Assembly: GCA_000016765.1 (NCBI GenBank)
Contig: CP000699.1
Span: forward strand, 1,984,001 to 2,048,000
From: Rhizorhabdus wittichii RW1
Lineage (GTDB): Bacteria; Pseudomonadota; Alphaproteobacteria; Sphingomonadales; Sphingomonadaceae
DNA length: 64,000 nucleotides
Direction of reading: 5' to 3'
Shown here: positions 17,513 through 24,715 of the stretch, piece after piece
Numbering within the stretch: the stretch's first letter is position 1
Layout of the letters: the number at the start of each line of letters is the position of its first letter
Made by a program: the position numbers and the translations under genes
The notes under the pieces: generated by a model
The model's input: the letters and a program-made list of their open reading frames with translations, nothing else
Told to the model about the DNA's origin: nothing
Databases searched by the model: none

Positions 17513-18607
17513 ATGGACGATCATAACCACTGCTGCGGGCATCAGCACCGCCGCGATTTCCTGCGCACCCTGGCCGTCGCCGCCGGGGGCTCGATCGTGG
17601 CCGCCGGCGCCGCCGGGGAAGCGCAGGCCAAGGCAAAGCCGCAGGCTCCTGCCGCGCCCCGCCCCGGCGCCCGCATCGACACCCATGCCCATCTCTGGCC
17701 GGTCGACTATCTCGACTATCTCGAAAAGCATGGCGCGCCGGGCGTCGCCATCGCCCGCAACATCCGCGCGACCGACAGCGAGCAGGACCTGCAGGCGCGC
17801 TTCGCGATGATGGATGCGGCCGGGGTCGCCAAGCAGGTGCTGTCGGCCTCGCCGCAGATCCTGCAGACGCCCGACGCCGCCGCCTGCGCGACCGGCGCCA
17901 GGATGATCAACGACACCTATGCCGACCTGGTGCGGCGCCACCCCGACCGCTTCCTCGCCTATGGCGCGGTGCCGCTGCCGCATGTCGCGGAGGCGATCGC
18001 CGAGGCGCGGCGCTGCATCGAGCAGCTCGGTTTCGCCGGGATCGCGCTGACCACGCTGATCGCGAACCGGACGATCGCTGATCCGGCCTATCTTCCCTTC
18101 TATGCCGAGCTCGATCGCCTCGGCGCGATCCTCTACATCCACCCCACCGGCTGCGGCACGCTGAGCCCGATGGTCAACGACTTCCGCCTCGAATGGGTGG
18201 TGGGCGCGCCGTTCGAGGATTCGCTGGCGACGCTCCAGCTATTGAAGGCGGACATCCCGCACAAATTCCCCAATATCCGCTTCCACATCGCCCATCTCGG
18301 CGGCGTGGTCGCGTTCCTGATGCAGCGCATCGAGGACAATTACACCGGCTGGAAGGCCTTCCCGCGCAGCCCCACCGCCGAACTGGCGAAGATGTGGTTC
18401 GACACGGCCAACTTCCACGGCCCGGCGCTGCGCTGCATCGCCGAGACCTTCGGCACCGAGCGGCTGATGCTCGGCAGCGACTTCCCCTATTTCCAGGACG
18501 AGCTCTACACCCGCATCGTCACCTATGTGGAGAAGAGCGGGCTGCCGGACGCCACCGCCGAAGCGATCCTGAGCGGCAACGCCCACCGGCTCTACGGCAA
18601 GGGCTGA
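17513..18607 (+). CDS. Tat-exported amidohydrolase (ACMSD-like, PF04909 type)
   Basis: A 364-aa TIM-barrel hydrolase or decarboxylase. A twin-arginine signal is clear: RRDFLRTLAVAAG at about residues 13-25 followed by an Ala-rich cleavage region, so the folded metalloprotein is probably exported to the periplasm. The metal motif DTHAHLW occurs near residue 56, with later ILYIHPTGCG, FHIAHLGG and LGSDFPY supplying His and Asp ligands. Relatives include aminocarboxymuconate-semialdehyde decarboxylase and 2,6-dihydroxybenzoate decarboxylase. The ribosome site AGGAAGAGA precedes the ATG. Coupling to RidA hints at an aminomuconate-type route, although periplasmic location would be unusual for that. 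Confidence 0.9.
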   Translation: MDDHNHCCGHQHRRDFLRTLAVAAGGSIVAAGAAGEAQAKAKPQAPAAPRPGARIDTHAHLWPVDYLDYLEKHGAPGVAIARNIRATDSEQDLQARFAMMDAAGVAKQVLSASPQILQTPDAAACATGARMINDTYADLVRRHPDRFLAYGAVPLPHVAEAIAEARRCIEQLGFAGIALTTLIANRTIADPAYLPFYAELDRLGAILYIHPTGCGTLSPMVNDFRLEWVVGAPFEDSLATLQLLKADIPHKFPNIRFHIAHLGGVVAFLMQRIEDNYTGWKAFPRSPTAELAKMWFDTANFHGPALRCIAETFGTERLMLGSDFPYFQDELYTRIVTYVEKSGLPDATAEAILSGNAHRLYGKG

Positions 18608-18625
18608 CGACGCCCTTCGCCCCCG

Positions 18626-19069
18626 TCAGTGCAGGCCGATGCCGAGCGGCGATTGCCGGTTCATCAATCGCCGCATCGCCTCGCGGTCGGTCAGCAGGTC
18701 CGAGACCTTGTAGGAATCGAACACCGTCATCATCGCCTGCATCGCCTCGGCGAGGACCCCGGTCAGGCCGCAGACCGGCGACAGCGCGCATCCCGAGCAA
18801 TCGGCGAGCTGGAAGCCCTCCTCGGTCCTGCGCACGACCTCGCCGACGGTGATCTCGTTCGCGGGCCGGGCGAGGCGCATGCCGCCCGTCCGCCCCCGCA
18901 CGGTCTCGATGAAGCCGTCGCGCGAGAGGGCGTTGACCACCTTCATCAGGTGATTGTGCGAGACATCGTAGGTGCGCGAAATCTCGCCGATCGAGCAGAG
19001 GCGGTCGTCGTTGATCGCGAGGTGAATCAGAACCCTGAGCGAATAGTCCGTGTAGCGCGTCAGCCGCAC
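18626..19069 (-). CDS. nsrR: NsrR-like Rrf2-family iron-sulfur regulator
   Basis: A 147-aa Rrf2-family repressor: an N-terminal winged helix (YTDYSLRVLIHLAIN, then SHNHLMKVVNALSRDGFIETVRG) and a cysteine loop CSGCALSPVCGL near residues 92-103 that can hold an Fe-S cluster. NsrR proteins sense nitric oxide through that cluster and derepress nitrite/NO genes. The Cys spacing here (C-X2-C-X5-C) differs from the wider spacing of E. coli NsrR, so the identity rests partly on context: it is divergent from a nirK cluster with an NsrR-like site in front. Start is GTG with a GGGAGAGGTGA ribosome site. Confidence 0.82.
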   Translation of the reverse strand: MRLTRYTDYSLRVLIHLAINDDRLCSIGEISRTYDVSHNHLMKVVNALSRDGFIETVRGRTGGMRLARPANEITVGEVVRRTEEGFQLADCSGCALSPVCGLTGVLAEAMQAMMTVFDSYKVSDLLTDREAMRRLMNRQSPLGIGLH

Positions 19070-19094
19070 TCACCTCTCCCGAGACAATCGAAGG

Positions 19095-19116
19095 CCATCA
19101 TATACCTGTATGATGG
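19095..19116. promoter_or_regulatory. inverted repeat in the nsrR promoter (autoregulation candidate)
   Basis: CCATCATA and TATGATGG are perfect 8-bp arms separated by 6 nt, ending 25 nt upstream of the nsrR GTG codon. It differs from the ncgA-proximal element (19241-19259) in sequence. It could be an autoregulatory operator or a site for another regulator. Confidence 0.5.
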
Positions 19117-19240
19117 GGACATGTTAAGGGGCCGAGCCCACGCCTGCCCAGCCTGAAGCCCGCAGCCGCTTCCAGCAAAAATATTGGGCGAAGACCACAA
19201 ATTAATTCGTTGGGCGGCCGGAACATCTGCTCCTATGAAT

Positions 19241-19259
19241 CATGCAGATTTTATACATC
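19241..19259 (+). promoter_or_regulatory. NsrR-like binding site upstream of ncgA
   Basis: CATGCAGATTTTATACATC carries ATGCA-N7-TACAT, matching the ATGyA-N7-TrCAT core and spacing of the known proteobacterial NsrR motif, with weaker agreement in the A/T centre. It ends 12 nt before the ncgA start codon, where bound repressor would block transcription. It supports NO-responsive control of the nitrite reductase cluster by the divergent regulator. Confidence 0.6.
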
Positions 19260-19271
19260 TTATAGGAATAT

Positions 19272-20366
19272 ATGATGTCTGCTTTCACGCGACGCGACGC
19301 CGTGCTGACCGGCCTGGGGGCGGCCCTCACCGTTCCGACCCTGGCCGCCGCCTCGACATCGGCTGCACGCGCCGGCGCCGGCCGGGCCAAGGGCCGGCCA
19401 GGCGCGGCCCACCACAAGTTCGAGATGAACATCGAGGAGACCCGCATCACGCTGGTCGGCAAGCAGAGCTTCCAGACCTTCGCCTTCGGCGGGCAAGTGC
19501 CGGCGCCGCTGTTCCACGTCCGCGAAGGCGACGAGGTCGAGGTCGTCCTCAACAACCTGACGACCCTCCCCCATACGATCCACTGGCACGGCATCCTCCA
19601 GCGCGGGACCTGGCAGATGGACGGCGTGCCCGACATGACCCAGCTCGGCATCCAGCCGGGGGACAGCTTCACCTACAGGTTCGTCGCCGATCCCGCCGGC
19701 ACCATGTGGTATCACTGCCACGTCAACGTGAACGAGCATGTCGCGACGCGCGGCATGTGGGGTCCGTTCATCGTCGACCCGGTCAAGCCGACGCCGATCG
19801 AGCGCGAAGTGACCGGCGACTATATCCTGATGTTCTCCGAATGGGCCTCCGCCTGGGCCGACAAGCTGGGCCAGGGCGGCGTCCCCGGCGACGTGTTCGA
19901 CTATTTCACGATCAACGGAAAATCCTTCCCCGAGACGCAGCCGATCCGCGTCAAGGAGGGCGACGTGATCCGGCTGCGGCTGTTCGGGGCCGGCGGCGGC
20001 TTCCACTCGATCCACATCCACGGCCATGTGTTCCAGATCACCTTCAAGGACGGCCATCCGCTGCCGGCGCCGATCAACGCCGACACCGTCCTGGTCGGGC
20101 CGGGCGAGCGCTACGACATCATCCTGCGCTGCGACAATCCGGGCCGCTGGATGATCCACGACCATATCGATCACCACACCATGAACGGGCACACGCCGCA
20201 CGGCGGGGTCATGACCCTGATCGAATATGACGGCATCCCGCGCGATCAGCCCTGGTACCACTGGGCGCACAAGGAATTCGTCCCGGACTTCTACTACGAG
20301 GAGAGCCTCAGGAAGCCCCATGGAATCTATCCGAACCCCGTTTTCAAGGGCGTTCCGGTCACCTGA
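19272..20366 (+). CDS. ncgA: two-domain multicopper oxidase (NcgA-like blue copper oxidase)
   Basis: A 364-aa periplasmic multicopper oxidase with a twin-arginine-like leader (TRRDAVLTGLGAA) and two cupredoxin domains. Domain 1 has HTIHWHG and WYHCHVNVNEHVATRGM, giving type-3 and complete type-1 (His-Cys-His-Met) ligands. Domain 2 has HSIHIHGH but HDHIDHHTMNG, where Asp replaces the type-1 Cys. This arrangement, blue copper only in domain 1, is that of the Nitrosomonas two-domain enzyme. The start may be either of two adjacent ATGs after AGGA. It is the first gene of a cluster with two cytochromes and nirK; in nitrosomonads the homologous gene supports nitrite/NO metabolism. Confidence 0.88.
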   Translation: MMSAFTRRDAVLTGLGAALTVPTLAAASTSAARAGAGRAKGRPGAAHHKFEMNIEETRITLVGKQSFQTFAFGGQVPAPLFHVREGDEVEVVLNNLTTLPHTIHWHGILQRGTWQMDGVPDMTQLGIQPGDSFTYRFVADPAGTMWYHCHVNVNEHVATRGMWGPFIVDPVKPTPIEREVTGDYILMFSEWASAWADKLGQGGVPGDVFDYFTINGKSFPETQPIRVKEGDVIRLRLFGAGGGFHSIHIHGHVFQITFKDGHPLPAPINADTVLVGPGERYDIILRCDNPGRWMIHDHIDHHTMNGHTPHGGVMTLIEYDGIPRDQPWYHWAHKEFVPDFYYEESLRKPHGIYPNPVFKGVPVT

Positions 20367-20377
20367 GGAGGCACGCC

Positions 20378-21079
20378 ATGAAGGCTCCCGTCATCATCAC
20401 CGCCGGCGCGGCCGTCGCCGTCCTGGCCTTCGCCGCCCGTCCCGCCACGGTCGACGCCCAGGCCGCCGGGCCGGAGCTGACGACGCAATGCGCGTCCTGC
20501 CACGCGCTCGCCAAGCCCGCCGATGCGACGCTCGACCGGCTGTGGACCCGCAAGGGCCCCGACCTCTGGTATGCCGGGGACAAGTTCAACCGCGACTGGC
20601 TGGTCGGCTGGCTGCAGGACCCGACGACCATCCGCCCCGGCGGCGTCCTCTGGTTCAAGCATGCCAAGCCGGGCGAGCCGCGCGACACGATCGACGCCGC
20701 CACGGTCGAGAAGCATCCCAAGGTCGACGCCGCCACCGCCGCGCGGCTGGCGGACGCCCTGCTCCTGCTGAAGAGCGGTGGGCTCGTCCCCGAAGGCGCC
20801 TACAAGCCCGAGGCCGCCAACATGATGATGGGCAAGCTGGCCTTCGACAAGCTGCGCGGCTGCTCGTCCTGCCATCAGGGCCAGCCGGGTCAGGGCGGCC
20901 TGTCGGGCCCCGAGCTCTACGACGCGGGCAAGCGCCTGCGGCCGGACTATGTGCTCGCCTACACCCGGAACCCGCAGCAGTTCGACCCGCATGTCTGGAT
21001 GCCGACGCAGACGCTGTCCGATCCCGATCTCCAGCGCCTCACCGGCTACGTCACGTCCCTTGGAAAGGAGAGCAAGTGA
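20378..21079 (+). CDS. ncgB: periplasmic diheme cytochrome c (NcgB-like)
   Basis: A 233-aa exported cytochrome c with a signal peptide (about residues 1-27) and two haem c motifs: CASCH near residue 39 and CSSCH near 162. The C-terminal half is a class I cytochrome domain with a distal Met candidate in VWMPTQTLSDPDL. A GAGGAGG ribosome site precedes the ATG, 11 nt after ncgA. The stop overlaps the next start (TGATG). By position in the ncgABC-nirK order it should carry electrons within the nitrite/NO system. Confidence 0.88.
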   Translation: MKAPVIITAGAAVAVLAFAARPATVDAQAAGPELTTQCASCHALAKPADATLDRLWTRKGPDLWYAGDKFNRDWLVGWLQDPTTIRPGGVLWFKHAKPGEPRDTIDAATVEKHPKVDAATAARLADALLLLKSGGLVPEGAYKPEAANMMMGKLAFDKLRGCSSCHQGQPGQGGLSGPELYDAGKRLRPDYVLAYTRNPQQFDPHVWMPTQTLSDPDLQRLTGYVTSLGKESK

Positions 21080-21468
21080 TGCTGCGCTACGGATTGGCCA
21101 CGCTCGGCATCGTCGCGCTCGGCGCGGGCATCGCCCTGGTCCGGCCGGCGGCGGCGGGCACGGAAAGCCCGAAGATCCAGGCGACCGCCCATCTCTACGA
21201 CACCTATTGCGCGCAGTGCCACGGCGTCCAGCGGAACGGCAAGGGCGTCAACACCGTCGGCCTGTCGGTCCAGCCGCGCGACCATAGCGACACCGTCGCC
21301 ATGTCCTCGCTGCCGCGCGAACAGATCGTCAAGGCGATCACCGACGGCGGCGCATCGGTCAACAAATCGGCGCTGATGCCGTCCTGGTCCGGCGTCCTTT
21401 CGAAGGACCAGATCGAGGATATGGCCGATTACCTCATGTACGTCTGCAAGTGCAACAAAGGCAGTTAA
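21079..21468 (+). CDS. ncgC: periplasmic monoheme cytochrome c (NcgC-like)
   Basis: A 129-aa class I cytochrome c with an N-terminal signal or anchor segment (LATLGIVALGAGIALV), haem motif CAQCH near residue 44, and a Met ligand candidate in ALMPSWSGVLSKDQ. It ends with an unusual Cys-Lys-Cys (VCKCNKGS). Start overlaps the ncgB stop by one base. It is a likely electron donor to the nitrite reductase encoded 27 nt downstream. Confidence 0.88.
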   Translation: MLRYGLATLGIVALGAGIALVRPAAAGTESPKIQATAHLYDTYCAQCHGVQRNGKGVNTVGLSVQPRDHSDTVAMSSLPREQIVKAITDGGASVNKSALMPSWSGVLSKDQIEDMADYLMYVCKCNKGS

Positions 21469-21495
21469 CCGACTTTATTGAACAGGGGTGACATC

Positions 21496-22419
21496 ATGCG
21501 AAAATCATTACTCTTCGCGGCTTCCGCGCTCATGGGCCTTGCTTTCCAGCCGGCACTTTCCAAGGAAGTCAAACTGCACCTGACCGCGAAGGAAGTATCG
21601 CTTCCGATCGACAACAAGGGGACGATGCAGGCCTCGTGGACCTATGAGGGCCAGGTCCCCGGCCCCCTGCTCCGCGTCACCGAAGGCGACACCGTCACCT
21701 TCACGCTGACCAACGCGCCCACCAACAAGAACTCGCATTCGATCGACCTGCACGCCGCCCGCGTCGACGTCATCAAGGACTTCGAGGCGATCAAGCCCGG
21801 CGAGACCAAGACCTTCAGCTTCGTCGCCACGCATCCGGGCGCCTTCTATTATCATTGCGGGTCCGATCCGATGTACCAGCACATCGCGCGCGGCATGTTC
21901 GGCGTGATCCTGGTCGATCCGAAGGACCCGAAGGCGCTGCCCAAGGCGGACCGCGAATATGTCCTCGTCCAGTCGGAGGTCTATGCCAATCCGGACGACC
22001 TCCACTCGATCATGAAGGCCGACTGGTCGCATGTCGTCTTCAACGGCGTCGCCTTCAAATATGATCCGGTCCACGATCCGGCGTCGACGAAGATGCTGGT
22101 GGCGAAGCCCGGCGAGCGCGTCCGCGTCTATTTCATCAACGCCGGCCCCAACGAATTCTCCTCCTTCCATCCGATCGCCGGCCTGTGGGACGCCGTCTAT
22201 CCGAGCGGCAATCCGCAGAACAGGAAGGTCGGCATGCAGAGCATGGTGGTCGGCCCCGGCGACGGCGCGACCTTCGACCTGATCTCGCCCGTCGAGGGCG
22301 CCAATGTGATCGTCGACCATGCGATGTCGCATGCCCATACCGGGGCCATGGCGGTGATCATGTTCTCCAAGGATGCCGACCCCGCCATGGGACGCGGCAA
22401 CCTCATCTTGGTGCCCTGA
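21496..22419 (+). CDS. nirK: copper-containing nitrite reductase
   Basis: A 307-aa exported protein reducing nitrite to nitric oxide. After a signal peptide (about 1-22) come two cupredoxin domains. Type-1 copper ligands are H in NSHSIDLH, C and H in YYHCGSDPMYQH, and M in ARGMFG. Type-2 ligands are H of DLH, H of YHC and H of VDHAMSHAH. The catalytic pair is Asp of SIDLH and His of SSFHPIAGLWD. The second-domain motifs resemble the AniA-type branch. A TTG at 21478 opens the frame, but the ATG at 21496 has AGGGGTGA and a proper leader. It ends the ncgABC-nirK cluster. No NO reductase gene is in this window. Confidence 0.92.
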   Translation: MRKSLLFAASALMGLAFQPALSKEVKLHLTAKEVSLPIDNKGTMQASWTYEGQVPGPLLRVTEGDTVTFTLTNAPTNKNSHSIDLHAARVDVIKDFEAIKPGETKTFSFVATHPGAFYYHCGSDPMYQHIARGMFGVILVDPKDPKALPKADREYVLVQSEVYANPDDLHSIMKADWSHVVFNGVAFKYDPVHDPASTKMLVAKPGERVRVYFINAGPNEFSSFHPIAGLWDAVYPSGNPQNRKVGMQSMVVGPGDGATFDLISPVEGANVIVDHAMSHAHTGAMAVIMFSKDADPAMGRGNLILVP

Positions 22420-22561
22420 GGCGCCCCCACGCCTCGGACATCCGACGCCCCGGTCCCGCGCCGATCCGGCCGGCCCCTTCCCCTTCCCGGACGGACGGAC
22501 ATCGCCGCTCGCCACCGGGGCGTCCCCCCTTGCCAATCGCGATACGCGCAGGTGCCAATCC

Positions 22562-24556
22562 ATGCCGGTCCGGACATCAGCCAGAACGAGCGGGCTGCTC
22601 GCGACGCTCCTGCTGGCGGCCGCTCCGCAGGCCGCGCGGGCCGCCGAACTGGGCTTTGACGACGACGCGAACACCATCATCGTCACCGCCCGCCATGCCG
22701 CGGACGAGGCCGAGCGCCGCGCCGATGCGACGCCGGGCGGCACCGACGTCGTGACCTACCAGGACTATGCCGACAAGGCGCTGGTATCGCTGCGCGACAC
22801 CCTCGCCTTCTCGCCCGGCGTCTATGTGCAGCCGCGCTTCGGGCAGGAGATCCGCATCTCGATCCGCGGCTCCGGCCTCTCGCGCGGCTATCATATGCGC
22901 GGGCTTACGCTGTTGCAGGACGGCATCCCGATCAACCTGGCCGACGACAATGGCGACTTCCAGGAACTCGAACCGACCCTCTTCGATCATCTCGAGGTCT
23001 ATCGCGGCGCCAATGCGCTGCGCTTCGGATCGGGCACGCTCGGCGGCGCGATCAACGGCGTCTCCCCCACCGGCGATCTCGCGCACGGCCTCTATGCCCG
23101 GCTCGACCTCGGCGCCTACGCCATGGTGCGCGGGCTCGCCTCGATCGGCGTGGGCGATGGCGACGCCAATGGCTGGTTCGCGATCAGCGCCGACCGCCAT
23201 GCCGGCGACCGCGGCCATGCCCGGCGCCATTCGCTGCGCTTCAACGGCAATACGGGCTTCCGCCTGAGCGATCGCATCGCCACGCGCTTCTACGTCAGCG
23301 CCAACGCCATCGACCAGCAACTGCCGGGCGCGCTGACCCGATCGGTCGCGCTCGCCCGTCCCCGGACCGGCAATTTCGCGGGCGACCAGGCGCGCGACAT
23401 CACCTCGCTGCGGCTCCAGAACCGGACGACGCTGGACCTCGGCCGGGCGACGATCGACTTCGGCCTGTTCCTCAACCTCAAGGCGCTGTTCCATCCGATC
23501 TACCAGCTGATCGACCAGGGCTCGACCGACCGGGGCCTGTTCGCGCGCCTCGACTATGGCGCGGGCCCGTTCGAGCTGACCCTGGGCGGCGAATCGCGAT
23601 GGGGCACGACCCATGCGCGGCGCTTCGTGAACGTCGACGGCCGTCGCGGCGTCCCGACCTTCGACGCCCGGCAGACGGCGCGCACCTCGACCCTCTACGC
23701 CGAGGCCAGATTCCGGCCGCTCGCCGGCCTGCAACTCATCGCCGGCGCGATCCATGCCGACGGCTATCGCCGGCAGGTCCAGTCGCTGCCGGCGCCGGTC
23801 GTCGGCAAGGCCGCCTATGACGGCTTCTCGCCCCGCTTCGGGCTGCTCTGGGAGCCGACGCGCGACGTCCAGCTCTATGCCAATCTCAGCCGCTCGGCCG
23901 AGTTCCCGACCTTCGTCGAACTCGCCCAGGTCGCGGCCTTCGTGCCGATCCGCGCGCAGCATGCCTGGACGGCCGAGGTCGGGACGCGCGGGCGACGCGG
24001 GCGGCTGCGGTGGGACCTGTCGCTCTACCGGGCGCGACTGCGCGGCGAGATGTTGCAGTTCACCGTCGGCCCCGACATCCCCGCCTCGACCTTCAACGCC
24101 GATCGGACGGTGCATCAGGGGATCGAAGCCGGGCTGAGCCTGGAGCCCACCGGCTGGCTCCGCCTCCGCCAGCTCTGGCAATATTCCGACTTCCGCTTCC
24201 GCGACGACGCCCAGTTCGGCGGCAACCGCCTGCCCGTGGTGCCGCGCCACGTCCTGCGCACCGAAATCCGCTTCGGCACCGAAGCGCTGCATGTCGCGCC
24301 CAATCTTGAATGGGTGCCGCAGGGGGCCTGGGCCGACTATGCCAACCGGACCCGCGCGCCGGGCTATGCGCTGGTCGGGCTGACCGCCGGAGCGGCCCTC
24401 GCCAAGGGCGTCGACCTGTTCGCCGACATCCGCAACCTCACCGGCCGGAAGGCGATCGGGGACATCTCCGCCGTGATCGCCGCGACGCCGGCCTCGGAGA
24501 TATTCTATCCCGTCGAGCGGCGCTCCATCTATGTCGGGGCGCGGGCGCGCTTCTGA
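22562..24556 (+). CDS. TonB-dependent receptor (possible metal-chelate importer)
   Basis: A 664-aa outer-membrane receptor: signal peptide about 1-28, TonB box NTIIVTARH near 39, plug motifs RISIRGSGLSRG, LLQDGIPIN and VYRGANALRFGSGTLGG, and a C-terminal barrel ending ARARF. The frame is open further upstream into the nirK tail, but the ATG at 22562 begins a normal leader. It follows nirK by 142 nt on the same strand and stops 9 nt from the convergent ccoS. Location between a copper nitrite reductase and a copper-loaded oxidase suggests copper-complex uptake; an iron-chelate ligand is equally possible from motifs alone. Confidence 0.9.
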   Translation: MPVRTSARTSGLLATLLLAAAPQAARAAELGFDDDANTIIVTARHAADEAERRADATPGGTDVVTYQDYADKALVSLRDTLAFSPGVYVQPRFGQEIRISIRGSGLSRGYHMRGLTLLQDGIPINLADDNGDFQELEPTLFDHLEVYRGANALRFGSGTLGGAINGVSPTGDLAHGLYARLDLGAYAMVRGLASIGVGDGDANGWFAISADRHAGDRGHARRHSLRFNGNTGFRLSDRIATRFYVSANAIDQQLPGALTRSVALARPRTGNFAGDQARDITSLRLQNRTTLDLGRATIDFGLFLNLKALFHPIYQLIDQGSTDRGLFARLDYGAGPFELTLGGESRWGTTHARRFVNVDGRRGVPTFDARQTARTSTLYAEARFRPLAGLQLIAGAIHADGYRRQVQSLPAPVVGKAAYDGFSPRFGLLWEPTRDVQLYANLSRSAEFPTFVELAQVAAFVPIRAQHAWTAEVGTRGRRGRLRWDLSLYRARLRGEMLQFTVGPDIPASTFNADRTVHQGIEAGLSLEPTGWLRLRQLWQYSDFRFRDDAQFGGNRLPVVPRHVLRTEIRFGTEALHVAPNLEWVPQGAWADYANRTRAPGYALVGLTAGAALAKGVDLFADIRNLTGRKAIGDISAVIAATPASEIFYPVERRSIYVGARARF

Positions 24557-24565
24557 TCGCGGCGG

Positions 24566-24715
24566 TCAGAGCGGCCGGTCCTCGTCGTCCAGGATGCGCT
24601 CCGCGGCGCCGGCGACGTCCTCATATTGCCCGCTCCTGAGCGCCCAGAAGAACAGCGCGAGCCCCAGTCCGCCCAGGCCGAGCGAGATCGGGATCAGATA
24701 CCAGAGGATGTTCAT
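24566..24715 (-). CDS. ccoS: cbb3-type oxidase maturation protein CcoS
   Basis: A 49-aa protein with one membrane segment (LWYLIPISLGLGGLGLALFF) followed by a short acidic tail (QYEDVAGAAERILDDEDRPL), the CcoS/FixS signature. It is needed for assembly of the CuB/haem site of cbb3 oxidase. Its ATG overlaps the stop of ccoI (ATGA). It is the last gene of the cco operon and converges with the TonB receptor with only 9 nt between stops. Confidence 0.92.
   Translation of the reverse strand: MNILWYLIPISLGLGGLGLALFFWALRSGQYEDVAGAAERILDDEDRPL

Noticed and set aside
21079-21468. C-terminal Cys-Lys-Cys of the small cytochrome as a second haem site
   Set aside because: A haem c motif needs Cys-x-x-Cys-His; the tail is CKCNKGS without the His, so it is not a second haem site.
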